Assembly (NCBI GenBank): GCA_025617375.2 | Contig: JAMYGW020000005.1 | Location: 2,328,501-2,392,500, forward strand | DNA: 64,000 bases | Reading direction: 5' to 3' | Source: Acarospora socialis | Taxonomy: Eukaryota > Ascomycota > Lecanoromycetes > Acarosporales > Acarosporaceae | Shown: piece by piece, positions 25,117-37,958 of the stretch | Layout of the letters: each line of letters begins with the position of its first letter | How positions within the stretch are numbered: the stretch's first letter is position 1 | Made by a program: the position numbers and the translations under genes | Notes under the pieces: model-generated | The model's database searches: none | Told to the model about the DNA's origin: nothing | The model's input: only the letters and a program-made list of their open reading frames with translations

Positions 25117-28100
25117 ACATAGATTCAATTTGTGATCAGATGTTTCACAAGAAAGTCATTGTGATGCTTCTACAATATCTTATTGTGCAAAGCTTTCACA
25201 TGCAGAATATACATCACATCATTGACATAGAGAAGATTTTTTATCTGCATTCAGTTGAGATACTGACTCTCTTTTTTCAATGTCTCAACAGTCTTCAGAC
25301 TCTGAATCATCTTATTTGTAAGAGAATCTATCTGAAGATACTCTGATAGACTTTTTAAAAGAATCTTGCTCATATTTTCATATGTGACTTTCTCTGCAGC
25401 AGCTTCACAAACTTATTATCTATAATCTTTATTCTTTTGATCTGTGCAGTCTGCACTTAGCAGCTGTCTAACTTGCATACAAGTTTGAATGTGCACTTTA
25501 CAGATTACACTTACATTTTGTTCATTCTCTGCAGCAGTTATTGCTGTTGAGAACAGAATTTCTTTTAGTGTTGAGTGATGCTTCATGATAGCATTCTTTG
25601 TTTCAATTTCTCATTGATAATTGACTCTTCAAGATGACTCATTCACAGAATTCATAGTTTTCTTGCAGTACATCATACAGAAGTCATATGCTGATAGCTG
25701 CAGAGTTTATTTCACATGTCTTTGCAACAGCTTATGAAATGATTTTACTATCTAATGCAGATTGTCATGATTGTAAGAATCTTAACTGTGTGTTTCATTT
25801 CTTTGAGATAATGTTGTCAGTGATGAACACTCTCAACTATAACAAGCAGCTTTTCATCATCAGTTTCATAGTTTCTCTTTGCAGATATCATCTTTTGCAA
25901 GTAATATGTGACTGATCTTCAGTCATTGTGTTTTTGCATTAAAATGTCAGATATAACAAATTCTGAGATGTCTGTCTCTACTTGAATTTCTTTCTTTGAA
26001 TCAAAGTGTCTCAGAAAAGATGCTGTTGTAAAAATCTTAATTAATTTGCAAAAAGAATGTGCAGTCTCTGAGATCAGAAATTCTGATATTTGCAAGATTA
26101 ACTTTTTCTTTAAAATGTCTTCACTGTCTTTCAGCATGCTTATAAGTTTCACAGCAATGTGAGAAAATTCATTTATGAATTTTCTATAGAAGTTCATGAA
26201 GTCTATAAAGCTTTGAATTTTAAAAATACTTTTTGACTCTGATCAGTTGAGAATCATGACAATGTAATCTTCTTTCATCTTCACTTCTTTGTCTGTAATG
26301 ATAAATTTCACAAAAAATATTCTTTTCACAGAGAACTGACATTTACTGAGCTTCACATACAGTTCTGCTTTTAAAAGTGCTTCTAAAATGATGTGAATAT
26401 ATTGTTTATATTTATTTTTAATCTTGAAATAAATCAGAATGTCATTCAGAAATATTATTACAAAGATGTTTAGATACTTGTGAAGTATCTTATGAATGTA
26501 TGACTGAAAGATTGTTGATGCATTGATTAACTCAAAAAACATTATCAAGTACTCATACAGTCTGTACTGAGTGCAGAAGACTGTCTTTTCTTTGTTATTT
26601 TTGTAGATGCAAATTCAGTAGTAAATATTCTTTATATCAATCTTCATGAAGATCTTGATCTCATTTATGTAATTCATGATCTTCTCAATTAAAAGTAAAA
26701 AATAATGATTCTTTACAGTAACTGCATTGAGTCTGCAGTAATTGACACATAATTGCAGCTTACTGTTGAACTTAAATGCAAATAGCATTGATGTTCTCAC
26801 AGAAGACTGTGAAAATCAAATAAAATTATTTTTTAAATTTTCATTCAGATATCTCTGAAGCTCTGTGAGCTTCTTTTCTGAGAGATTATAGATAGAGTTG
26901 AAGAGTGAAGTCTATTCATTAATTAAGTCAATAATGTAATTCTGCTCACAGTGCAGAGACAAATTAATAGTTTTACTTTCTGAAAACATCTTCACAAGAT
27001 CACAGTACAGCTTTAAAATTTTTACTTGAGTTACATTATTCTGATTCTTTGTGTGTTCTATACAGACTTGATATATTTGATTTGAATCTTTGAACTCTAG
27101 CTTCTTCATGAGAACTTTAAGATCTAATTCATCACTATTTTCTGACTCTGTGAGATCTTTTACATTCTTTCTTTAAGTGAGAGTTTGCTGAAAGTAACTT
27201 ATTACTGAATTTCTTCAAGTTAATCAGATCACTTCAAGTATCATATCAGATTCTATCTTTGTGATTGTAAGAAGTTTGTGATGTTTGTAAATCTTCTTAT
27301 TGTCATTGTGAATGAAGATCTGTTCATGATACACATTATATGTAATCATTAATTGTTAATTAATATTAACAGCATCTCTCACAGAGAACAGAAATACTAA
27401 ATTTAAAGTTATGACTATGTTCAGATGCAGAAAGTTGATATTATTCTTGCTGTTTATCATTGTTCATAGTTTCTGCTTTGTGAGATATATCATAACTCAT
27501 AGAACTTTTTTTTTGAGAAGATTCAACTGAGAAAATTCATATATCTTGTGTATAATCTCTTTCTTAAAAGACTCTGTTTTTGCAGACTTTTTCTTTGTCT
27601 TTTCAGTGATATTATTCTTCTTTGAGAATTCATATGCTCTGTGAAAGCTCTGTAAGCTTTTTTTGTTTGTGATATTCACAGAAGTTTTATTCTTCTTGAT
27701 GCTTCAGCAGTTTTTTGTGAGATGATTGATCTTGTTACAATTGAAGCACTTAATAGATTGATTTCTATCATTCTGAGAGACTTTTTTCTCAGATCTTGTT
27801 GCAGACTTACTGTTAATTTTTTGAAAAAACTCAAACTTCTTTTGATAAAGTGATGCTTTCTTTTGCTTGTGAAAGAATAGATTGAGTTATAATTTCTTTG
27901 TGAGAATTATCATGTTTTCTTTAATATTAAACAGCTCTGATTATTTACAAATCTTCTTGTGCATGAGTTTGTTCAGACTGCAATAGAAGAGTATGACTTA
28001 AATCTTGTTTGTTTTGTTTACTTTGCTCTTTATCTGAAATTGAAGTTCATTATAATGATGAAGATATTTCTCATCTGACTTCTCATCTCTTTTACTTGCT

Positions 28101-28960
28101 CACAATCACTTTATTCAGATATTATGAGTTCAATTTGTCTTATCTTCTAATAAATTCTTCAAAAATTTCTTCAAGAATTCTCATTCTTCTGCAAGCTCTT
28201 TCTCTTTACAATACATCTTTCATTGATTTATGATAAAGTAGTGTAGATAACAGATCATCTCTGAATACTAAGTCTTCTTTGACATGTTCTCTGTACTGAT
28301 ATTCATCTGATGACAAAAATCACAGTAATGACTGTAGATACTGTTCTTATAAAGATCTGCATTCAAAAGTATCTTTATGAACTGAGTTCATTTAACTTCA
28401 CAATCTATCTTTAGATTCACAGATTCAGAGCAATTATGTTTAATTTGTGCATAAAGTTGCAGATTTGTATGCTCTTACTCTGCAAGCTGAATTCTTAACT
28501 TTAATTTGTGAATTACAATATTTTCTGAGAACTTCTCAGATTCTGATGTCTCTGTGAAAGTGTTTACTATTTTGTGAAGAAATTCTTTGCTTTTTTGCAA
28601 AGTATATCTGATCTCACAAACAACTTCTTTAAGTTTGCAAACTTACTTGTTGATCTCACAGAATATGATTTGTGTCTTATGAACTTTGAGTTTATTCTTT
28701 TTTTTTTTTTCTTCTTCATCATTTGATATTTGTGATATGAAGTTCTCATTACTTTCAAGTTTGTCAGTAACTAATTCATGAACATCTTCAGTGAAATCAT
28801 TCACAGAGACTTCAAACTTCTTTAGATGCTCAAATTTCTTTTACATTACAGAATTTTTTGATTTCACTTCTTTCACTTACATGATTCTTTCTGTTCTTCA
28901 CAAGAATTGTTTTGATTTTGAAGTCATTACTGAGTAACTGCTTTACAATAAATTAAAGTG
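25117..28960 (-). pseudogene. Gag to RNase H of the second gypsy family, copy 1
   Basis: From right to left on the minus strand: gag; a CCHC knuckle at about 27,707-27,748 (CFNCNKINHLTKNC); protease region; RT with LCVNYCRLNAVTVKNHYFL at 26,615-26,800 (usually LCVDYRgLN..T.K.RYPLP); and the catalytic box FLNDILIYF at 26,243-26,548, one of two Asp lost. RNase H with YRKFINEFSHIA and VETDISEFVISDIL follows at 25,919-26,197. It joins across the nested element to the integrase at 17,550-18,885. Confidence 0.7.
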
Positions 28961-28967
28961 ACAATAC

Positions 28968-29161
28968 TGTGAGACTGATCTTGACAGTTATGTGATAATG
29001 AACTTTAAGAGTTGAGATGCATAAATAGAATTGTTGCTAGTATTTGCAAAAGAAAAAGTGTGCACTTTTATCTCTTTGCAAAGACTGACTTATTAAGCAT
29101 ACTAACTACACAAGATCTCACAAGAAAGTTCTAGCTCTTCACAAACTGAAGTGAGCTTACA
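28968..29161 (-). repeat. LTR shared by two tandem copies of the second gypsy
   Basis: 194 bp, the middle of three near-identical LTRs. It is the 5' LTR of the left copy and the 3' end of the right copy. The leader sequence to its left (CAATAC before TGTGAG) is repeated before the LTR at 31,930. Confidence 0.7.
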
Positions 29162-31925
29162 TGAAGTCTATAAAGCTTTGAATTTTGAAAATACTTTCTG
29201 ACTCTGATCAGTTAAAAACTGTGATGATGTGATCTTCTTTCATTTTCACTTCTTTATTTATAATGATAAACTTCACAAAAAATATTCTTTTCACAGAAAA
29301 CTGACACTTGCTGAGCTTCACATACAGTTTTACTTCTAAGAGCACTTTTAAAATGATGTGAACATGTTATTCATGTTTATTCTCATTCTTGAAATAAATC
29401 AGAATGTCATTCAGAAATATTATCACAAAGATGTTTAAATACTCACAAAGTATCTTGTGAATATATGACTGAAAGATTGCTGATGCATTAATTAACTCAA
29501 AGAACATCATTAAGTACTTATACAGTTCATACTGAGTGTGAAAGACTGTCTTTCATTCATCATCTTTGCAGATGCAAATCTAATAGTAGACATTCTTTAT
29601 ATTAATCTTTGTGAAGATTTTGATTTCATTTATGCAATTCATGATTTTCTCAATTAAGAGTAAGAGATAATGATTCTTTACAGTAACTGCATTGAGTTCA
29701 TGATAATCAACACATAATTGCAGCTTACTGTCAAACTTGAGTGCAAATAGCACTGATGTCTCTGTGAAAGACTATAAGAACTGAATGAAATCATTTTTTA
29801 AATTTTCATTTAGATATCTTTGAAGCTCTGTGAGCTTCTTTTCTGAGAGATTATAGATAGAGTTGAAGAATAAAGTTCATTCATCAATCACATTAATGAT
29901 GTGATTCTGCTCACAATGTGAAGACAAGTTATTAGCTTTGTTTTTCAAAAACATCTTCACAAGATCACAATACAGCTCTGAAATTTTCACTTGAGCTGCA
30001 TCACTCTGATTCTTTGTGTATTCTATATAAACTTGATATATCTGACTTAAATCTTCAGATTCTAGCTTCTTCATGAGAACTTTGAAATTTAGTTCATTGC
30101 TATTCTCTGACTCTGCAAGATCTCTTACATTTTTTCTTTAAGTGAAAGTTTACTGAAAATAACTTATTACTGAATCTCTCTGAGTCAGTCAGATCACTTT
30201 AAGTATTATATCAGATTTTATCTCTGTGATTGTAAGAGATTCATGATGCTTGTAAGTTTTCTCATTGTTATTGTGAATGAAGATCTGTTCATGATATACA
30301 TTATATATAATCATTAATTGTTAATTAATATCAACAGCATCTTTTGCAGAGAACAGAAATACTAAATTTAAAATTATGATTATGTTCAGACACAGAAAGT
30401 TGATGTTATTTCTGCTGTTCATCATTGTTTATAATTCTTGTTTCACAAAATATATCACAACTCACAGAGCTTTCTTCTTAAAGAGATTCAACTGAGAAAA
30501 TTTATACATTTTGTGTACAGTTTCTTTCTTGAAAAACTCTGTCTTCACAGACTTTTTCTTTGTCTTTTCAGTGATATTATTCTTCTTTGAGAATTCATAT
30601 GCTCTGTGAGAGCTTCATGAACTTTCTTTGTTTACAATATTCATGAAAGTTTTATTCTTCTTAACACTTCAGCAGTCTCTTGTGAAATGATCAATCTTGT
30701 TATAATTGAAGCACTTAATAGATTGATTTCTATCATTCTGAGAGACTTTTTTCTCAAATCTTGTTGCAGACTTATCATTAGTTTTTTGAAAAGACTCAGA
30801 CTTCTTTTAATAAAGTGATGTTTTCTTTTGTTCACAAAAGAATAAATTGAATTGTAATTTCTTTGTGAAAACTATCATGTTTTCTTTAATATTAGACAGC
30901 TCTGATTGTTCACAAATTTTCTTATACATGAGTTTGTTCAGATTGTAATAAAAGAATATGACTTGAATCTTGTTCATTTTGTTTACTTTGCTTTCTATCT
31001 GAAATTATAGTTCATTATAATAATGAAGATATTTCTCATCTGACTTTTTATCTCTTTTACTCACTTGCAATCACTTCATTCAGATATTATGAATTCAATT
31101 TGTCTTATTTTTTAGCAAATTCTTCAAGAATTTCTTCAAGAGTTCTCATTCTTTCACAAGCTCTTTCTCTTTGCATTACATTTTTCATTGATTCATGACA
31201 AAGTAGTATAGATGATGAATTATCTCTGAATACTGAGTCTTCTTTAACATGTTCTCTGTATTAATATTCATCTGATGACAGAAATTATGATAGTAACTGT
31301 AAATGCTGCTTTTATAGAGATTCACATCTGAGAGTATCTTTATGAATCAAGTTCATTTAACTTCACAATCTATTTCTAGATTTGTAAACTCAAAGTAATT
31401 ATGTTTAATTTGTGCACAAAGTTGCAGATTTGTATGTTCTTACTCTGTGAGCTGAATTCTTAACTTTAATTTACAAATCACAGCATTTTCTGAGAACTTT
31501 CTGAATTTTGATGTCTTCATAAAAGTGTTTACTATCTCATAAAGAAATTCTTTGTTCTTTCACAAAGTATATCTGATCTCACAAATAACTTCTTCAAATT
31601 CATGAACTTGCTCATTGATTTTGCAGAATATAATTTACATTTTATAAACTTTGAGTTCATTCTTTTCTTCTTTTTCTTCATCATCTGACACTCATAGTAT
31701 GAAGTTCTCATTATTCTTAAGTTTGTCAATAATTAGTTCATGAACATCTTCAGTGAAATCACTTACAAAGACTTCAAACTTCTTTAGATGCTCAGATTTC
31801 TCTTGCATCACAGAATTCTTTGATTTCACTTCTTTCACTTGTATGATTTTTTCTGTTCTTCATGAGAATTGTTTTGATCTTGAAGTCATTGTTGAGTAAC
31901 TGCTTTACAATAAATTGAAGCAACA
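29162..31925 (-). pseudogene. Truncated gag-RT of the second gypsy family, copy 2
   Basis: This is a near-parallel copy of 26,193-28,960. Protein fragments at 29,877-30,074 and 31,532-31,729 match 26,912-27,109 and 28,567-28,758 with scattered transitions. Left of 29,162 the RNase H and integrase part is absent and the LTR abuts directly at the RT/RNase H boundary, so the copy is 3'-truncated. Confidence 0.65.
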
Positions 31926-31929
31926 ATAC

Positions 31930-32123
31930 TGTGAGACTGATCTTGACAGTTATGTGATAATGAACTTTAAGAGTTGAAATGTATAAATAGAATTGTTGCT
32001 AGTCTTTGCAAAAGAAAAAGTGTGTGCTTTTATCTTTTTGCAAAGACTGACTTACTAAGCATACTAGTTATGCAAGATCTTGCAAGAGAGTTCTAGTTCT
32101 TCACAAACCAAAGTGAGTTTACA
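31930..32123 (-). repeat. 5' LTR of the right-hand second-gypsy copy
   Basis: 194 bp, ending TTTACA and followed by ATTTTTCTGAAC, which is the 3' end of gag-pol of the outermost element. Confidence 0.7.
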
Positions 32124-34596
32124 ATTTTTCTGAACTAATATTGATTTTTTTTCTCAAAATATTGAAGTGTTTTCATACAGTTCTTAAGATTTTCTTTGAA
32201 TTTTCAGATACTTTATAAGATATTGTATTCTTTTCATTTCATGAGATAGTGAGTTTTTTCTTTAATCATTCTCTTTTTTAAAATGTTCTTAACTTCATAT
32301 TTTTTGTTAAGTTCAACAGATGTTTCAGTGACTTAAAGTAATATGAACTGATTGCAGTGCTGTAGCATGAATGTATGAAATATTGAGTGTATTTTCATCT
32401 TCTTAAGTAAATCTAACTCATAATTTAATTTCTTGATATCTCATATGATCTTGAATGATTCAATGCTCTTATTCTTCAACTTCTTGCTTCTTTCTTTTGT
32501 TCTTATCTTGTCTGTTCTCAAGTATATCTTTTTTTCTTTTTTAAATGATTTCATCTCTATTGTTTATTTCATCTGCTGTCTGATCTGTCTCATTAAATCT
32601 TGATGCAGCTTCTTCAGCTGAGCAATGTTCAAAATTACTTTTTAACTTTGTGATTCATGTTTCTGTGAATTTTATTATATCTTTGAATTGTAGTTATAAT
32701 TCACAAAGAAAGATGTTTTTCTCATGATCTTGTTCTTTGCATTATTGTACACAAACTGTGCTGTTAACAACAGCTGTATTCAGTTGTTCTGATTCTCATT
32801 GATGTAGTGTTTTAAATATATTTTCATTGTTTAATTCATTTATTTGTTCTGTTCATTCATTTGTGAATAATATGATGTTAACATCTTATGCTTTATTCTG
32901 AATTCTGTCATGAGCATTTTTCAAAATCTGTTTATAAATAACTTGTCTTTATTGATGATAAATTCTTTTGATAGTTTATAATTGCTAATTAATTCTCACA
33001 GTATAATGTACATCAATACTGATGCTGTTGCAGTTTCTTTGAATGAAATGAACATTGTATATTTGATTAATTTGTTCATTATAATCAATATACTGTTGAA
33101 TTTCACTTTTCATGCTGAATCTTTTGATGATAATAACTTTGTAATGAAGTTCATGATAATTAATTTTCATGATGCACTTAATGCATTCAGTCATGTTACT
33201 TTATCATATTATTTATCTTAATTGATTTTATTTCTTCAGCATAAATTGTACACAGCAATTATTCTGATGATTCAATTTCTAAAATTGTTAATGTTGTGTT
33301 TTTTTTGCACTAGATTCTCAGTGCATTTAACTTCTAAATGTTCTTCAACTCTGTTATAATGACACATTTTGATGAGCTTTTCATTCATTAAGAAAGTTTG
33401 CTTTATCTTGTGCATTGCTGCTAAGCTCTTTGTGAGAATTTTATCTTTGTTTTTGCTGAGAATTTCAACATATATTATCTGTACATTCTCATGATCAGAT
33501 TGTCTACTTAAGATATTTACTTCATTATTCTCATTATTTTTCTTGTAATGAATCTGAAATTCATAGTCTGTCAACTGCTTCACTCAATGAATCTGTCATT
33601 GATTAAGTTGTTTAGTTGTTGCAAAGTTTCTCAGATTCTTGTGATTCATATAGATTTAAATTGATTTACTTGTTTCTGCAAAATAAGATTTTCAGTTTTA
33701 TAGTGCTTTCACTATTGCAAGAAGTTTCTTGTCATGAATCTTATATTTCTTCTTGAATTCTGATAGTTTTTTAGATCAATATGCTATGAATTTTTGTTGT
33801 TTTTCTTTGATCTAATATAAACATGTTTTTACTGCAAAGTCTGAAGCATTAATCTTCAGTACTTTCTTACATACTGAATTGAGTATTCTTAAATGCACTG
33901 TTTCACTAAGACTTCTCTTTAATGTGTGAAATGTATTTTCTTGATATTTTCTTCAATGTTATTCTTCACTTTTATGTGTCAAACATGTTAACAGTTTCAC
34001 AATATTTGCATATCTGAGTACAAACTTTCAATAATAGTTCATCAATTCTAGAAAGATCTGTACTTTCTTAATTCATTTTGATGTTAATCAGTTTCTGACT
34101 ACTTCTGTCTTTTTTAAATTCTTCTTGATTTGTTTAGATCAAATCACATAGTTTAGAAACTCAATTTTCTTGATCTTGAATCTGCTTTTTGACTTTTTCA
34201 CATATAAGACTTTCTCATTGAGTCTTGTCAATATCTTGTGTACATACTCTTAATGTTCTTCAAGATTCTCTGAATATATCAGAATATTGTTAAGATATAT
34301 GATCACAAAATTATTGAGATATTTTCTCAATGTATTGTTAATTAATCTTTGAAAGATAACAGAAACATTCTTCAGTTCAAATGACATAACAGTATATTTG
34401 TAATGTTTATATCATGTTCAAAATGCTGTTTTTCATTCTTCATCTTCTTTCATTCTGACTTGATAGTAGATCTTCTTGAGATCTAAACTCACAAATTATG
34501 TGATTCTTTCTAATTAATCTTGTAATTTTTCTATCAATGATAGAGAATAATTATTTCTGTGAGTTATCTTGTTGAGTTGTCTGTAGTCAACACATA

Positions 34597-34705
34597 TATT
34601 ACAGTTGTGTGTCACACAATCTGCACATTCACTCATATATTCACTTAGAACCTGATCACACAAGTCAGGCAGGTCTTTTGTCTTAGTGGTTAAGATTCTA
34701 TAACA
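34597..34705 (-). repeat. 109-bp solo LTR-like insertion
   Basis: Aligning with the uninterrupted copy near 4,975 shows 109 extra bp flanked by a perfect ACATA duplication (34,592-34,596 and 34,706-34,710). The ends TATTACAG and CTATAACA are inverted repeats apart from two transitions, giving TG...CA ends once read on the minus strand. The stretch GTCTTAGTGGTTAAGATTC near its right end resembles a tRNA A box, so a small Pol III-type element is an alternative reading. Confidence 0.6.
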
Positions 34706-35248
34706 ACATAGTTATTTTTTCTCATTCTTCTTTGATACAAACAGAATTGAATATTCTGTTGATGATTTTGATGATTTTATGAATTTTTTCTTGAGATTCT
34801 CATCAAGATAAGTTCTAACTTTCTTGAGTTGATTTTCACTCATTGAGTATAATGACATTCACTTAAATTGTTTTTCTTTCAATAGCAGTATTTCATGATC
34901 TCATGATTTATACTTTAATAAGCTCATTTCTGATTGTTCAGAGATTTTGTATGTGTTTTTAACTGTGTATATTTCTTTTATAATTCAGTCAATCTTCAGA
35001 TTTCTTCTGCATAATCAAGATATTTCTAGTATCACATTGTATTTCATTGACTCTATAATGTTAAACATTATCTCTTGTGAATTTTCAAGAATTGAGACTT
35101 TCACACAGATTTTCTTCTCTATTCTTTTCATGACTCTGTTGATCATTTATATGTTGAATGAACAGTGCACTCATCATATTTCTAATTTCAACATCTTAAT
35201 GATTCTGCAGTTCATAACATTACTGTTTACTTTAAAATTCATTAATGC

Positions 35249-35459
35249 TGTTGAGAAGTGTGGTGTTCTAGCTGCTTTCATAGTCTTAGTTGAAACTAAT
35301 GTCAAAAGTTACTCATTATTCATATAGTCTGTGTGACAGAACATGTAAATAGATAATCTCTACAATTTACATCAATCATGATCAAGTTGACAGTGTATGT
35401 TTCACTAAATAGACAGTTAGTTAGCAGTATAGCACAAGTATTCTTTTTATCTCTCAATA
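35249..35459 (+). repeat. Solo copia LTR in the outermost gypsy
   Basis: 211 bp, TGTTGAGAAGTG to CTCAATA, flanked by a perfect AATGC duplication (35,244-35,248 and 35,460-35,464). It is the inverse of the LTR at 1,085-1,294, so it is the same family as the nested copia but an independent insertion. Confidence 0.75.
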
Positions 35460-37157
35460 AATGCATTAATTTGATGTTCATTAATCATAATTTGAGTTCA
35501 AATTCAATGATCATTGCTGTTTCTTTGAGATGCTGCTAGCTTCTTGTTCTCTAATTTCATTGAGAAAGCTTTTTGTTTTTTGACTTCTCTAATCATTCAA
35601 CTTGTCTTTAAAGTTCTTAAAATTATCTGAGTTCTTTTCTGATCATAAAATTCACATGTTTTAAACTGTATTGCTCAATGCATCTTTCTGAATGTAATTA
35701 AGACTTATACTGATTGTATTTTATCTGCAATTGACTCTTTAAGACTCTTACTCTTTGCAGAAATTTGAGTAATATATATTTTTCACTGAAGATTCATCTG
35801 TCTTCATTCTGCATAATATATTCTTTAAGTAAGTATATCTTGATCTTGTGACTCTTTGTCTTTCATATAAGAGATTTGAGCAATATTGTGTTGTTGCTGT
35901 TGAAATATTCATCTTTAACAGTTATCATCAGCTTCTTTAACTGATCATATATTTTTTGTTCTTTCACACTCTTGTGTTGCACTTTTCATTTTTTGACTTG
36001 TATTTCTTACTCAAGCTTGTGCTTCTCAAACTGAAACTTTTCTTCTCTTAATGCTCTGTGTTGATTCTCTGAATGTTGATATGTTATCTTCAGTCTTATA
36101 TTGATTTTTTTATTTGTTGATTTCTTTCTGATTCACATTTAAATTCAGTGCTTGTCAAATATTATCATTGTAGTCTTTTTCTATCTGAATTTCTCAAGTA
36201 TTGATCTCTTTGATCTCAGCATCAAGATTTTCTTTCTTGATAAGAATAATTAATTCTTTCTTATAAATTGATTTGTTGCATCTATCTTTATCTTTCTTTC
36301 TTAGCTTCTGTGAATATCATCTGACTTTGTTTTTATTATTCATGTACACTCAACACAGATCATCATAACAGACTGTTCAGCTCAGAATGTCATGCATTAT
36401 GTTTAATTTTTTCACTTTTGTTTTGATCATTATCACTGCAATATCTTTTCTATTTATTTAAGATCTGTTGCATTCTTGAGCAAGATGTCTGAATTTTTTA
36501 CAGTTATAATATATTCACATCTTGTTTTATAATGTCATCTGAGACTTATTGAATTGCTCTGTTCAGTATTCAGACTTTATTTATTTAGTTTTTTATGACT
36601 TTTGATGACACTTTTTAATCATATTGAGATTTATAGAATTTGTTTCTCTATGTCATATCAGTAAGATGTATCTCTTTGTTCATGATCAAGAACTTTCTTC
36701 TTGATCTTCTATCATAAATAACATTTAATATTTTTTATGCTTTATCTGACACTTTTATTGATAACTGTCAATGTTAATATTCAGATTGATCATTCTCTGA
36801 AGATTGTCTAATTATTTTACTCAGACTATTTCATCTTTAATGAACTTTCTTAACTCACAATAATACTGATAAATGAGTACTTCATTATTTTATCTGATAA
36901 GTGCTGTTAGTCACTGAAACTCTGTGATGTATATCACTGCTGATTTACTCTGTCATAAAATATGAATTTATTTCTTTGTTGTTCTTTTCTCATCAATCAT
37001 TTTGAAGACTTTCTTCAGTTTCTTCTTAAACTGATTGTAGTTGTTGAACATGAATTCTGTATTATTGTTACATTCTTTGTATTTTTTTTTTAGAAACTCA
37101 TGCAGTCTGAGATCAATTCAATTGAAGACTGCATTTACTAAATAAATCATTGCAAAC

Positions 37158-37468
37158 TGTCAAAAGTGGGCACCACACTTTAGTCATGCTAATTGTGAGT
37201 TATATTTCTAACACTTTCTCTAACTCATGATCACCAACAATGTACTTATATCATTAAGATTCAGCTCTGCACAGACAGAATTTGTGTGTGCAATGTGTGT
37301 TGAATCTGCAATCTTTGAGCTTACTCTTTACACTCTGAGTGGCCAATAGGTGTATGAAATTAATTGCATTTTTTGTGAGATTTTTTCACTGCACTAACCT
37401 GAGCTCATAAAATGTCAAAAGTGAACACCACACTTTAGTCATGCTAATCATGAGTTATATTTCTAACA
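37158..37468. mobile_element. 311-bp miniature LTR element (TRIM-like)
   Basis: 56-bp direct terminal repeats (37,158-37,213 and 37,413-37,468) begin TGTCAAAAGTG and end TTCTAACA. The flanks are a perfect CAAAC duplication (37,153-37,157 and 37,469-37,473). The two repeats differ at GG/AA and at TG/CA; the latter is an ancestral CG mutated on opposite strands. The 199-bp interior codes for nothing. On the minus strand it contains TGGCCACTCAGAGTG (37,333-37,347 region) and GCAGATTCAACAC (37,297-37,309), spaced like tRNA A and B boxes. The LTR structure is seen directly; the tRNA-like reading is inference. Confidence 0.75.
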
Positions 37469-37958
37469 CAAACAGCATTTTTTCTTGATCAGTCTGAAAC
37501 TTCAATTGATTGAATTCAATATACAGATCAAGTTTAGTCACAAAGACTCACAGCTTTTCTCATTCTTCATCAAAAATATCTAATATCTGTATCTTAGATG
37601 CACTCAGAGATAGTTGTATAACTTAAATCAACATCATCATTGATTGTGCTGTTGTTCTATCTGAAGTAAATGATAAAGATGAGTTCACTTAAACTTGCTT
37701 CAAGAACAAGATTGAGACATTTTTTTGTATGTCAAACATCATATTTTTTATATTGTAAGAGTGTTCAAAGTGTAATGTTCTCACAGAAAATTTCTCTCAT
37801 ATAAGAACTAAGAGTTGTGCTTATTAATATAAAAGCTGATCTGAAATGATTCTGATCTTTAATTTTTAGATTGTTATTTAAGTTGAACATGATTCTTTTC
37901 ATAAGAAAAATGACTGTAACTATATACTGAGTCTGTTTGCTGATCTTGCTGCTGAGCT

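Larger units (their letters stand above)
14805..32123 (-). mobile_element. Second Ty3/gypsy family: tandem copies sharing LTRs
   Basis: Three near-identical 194-bp LTRs (14,805-14,998; 28,968-29,161; 31,930-32,123) start TGTGAGACTGATCTTGACAG and end TTACA. Between the first two lies a long copy (interrupted by the plus-strand chromovirus at 18,886-25,111). Between the last two lies a second copy that keeps gag and part of RT but lacks RNase H, integrase and the 3' region. One LTR shared by two internal regions is what recombination between copies leaves. The outer flanks AATGT and ATTTT do not form a convincing target duplication. Confidence 0.6.
32124..37770 (-). pseudogene. Gag-pol of the outermost chromovirus
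   Basis: It aligns with gag-pol of the copies at 2,505-7,479 and 19,232-24,200. Segments include an integrase end near 32,124-33,300; RNase H with KQLTDYEFQIHYKKNNENN at 33,272-33,583; RT near 34,150-34,450 (catalytic box again mutated); protease near 35,000-35,200; and a gag start near 37,740. Three later insertions interrupt it (34,597-34,705; 35,249-35,459; 37,158-37,468). No long intact frame remains. Confidence 0.7.

Noticed and set aside
436-37900. Classical Neurospora-type RIP (CpA to TpA)
   Set aside because: CpA/TpG are frequent and TpA is not raised in the stretches inspected; the depleted pairs are CG and CC/GG.
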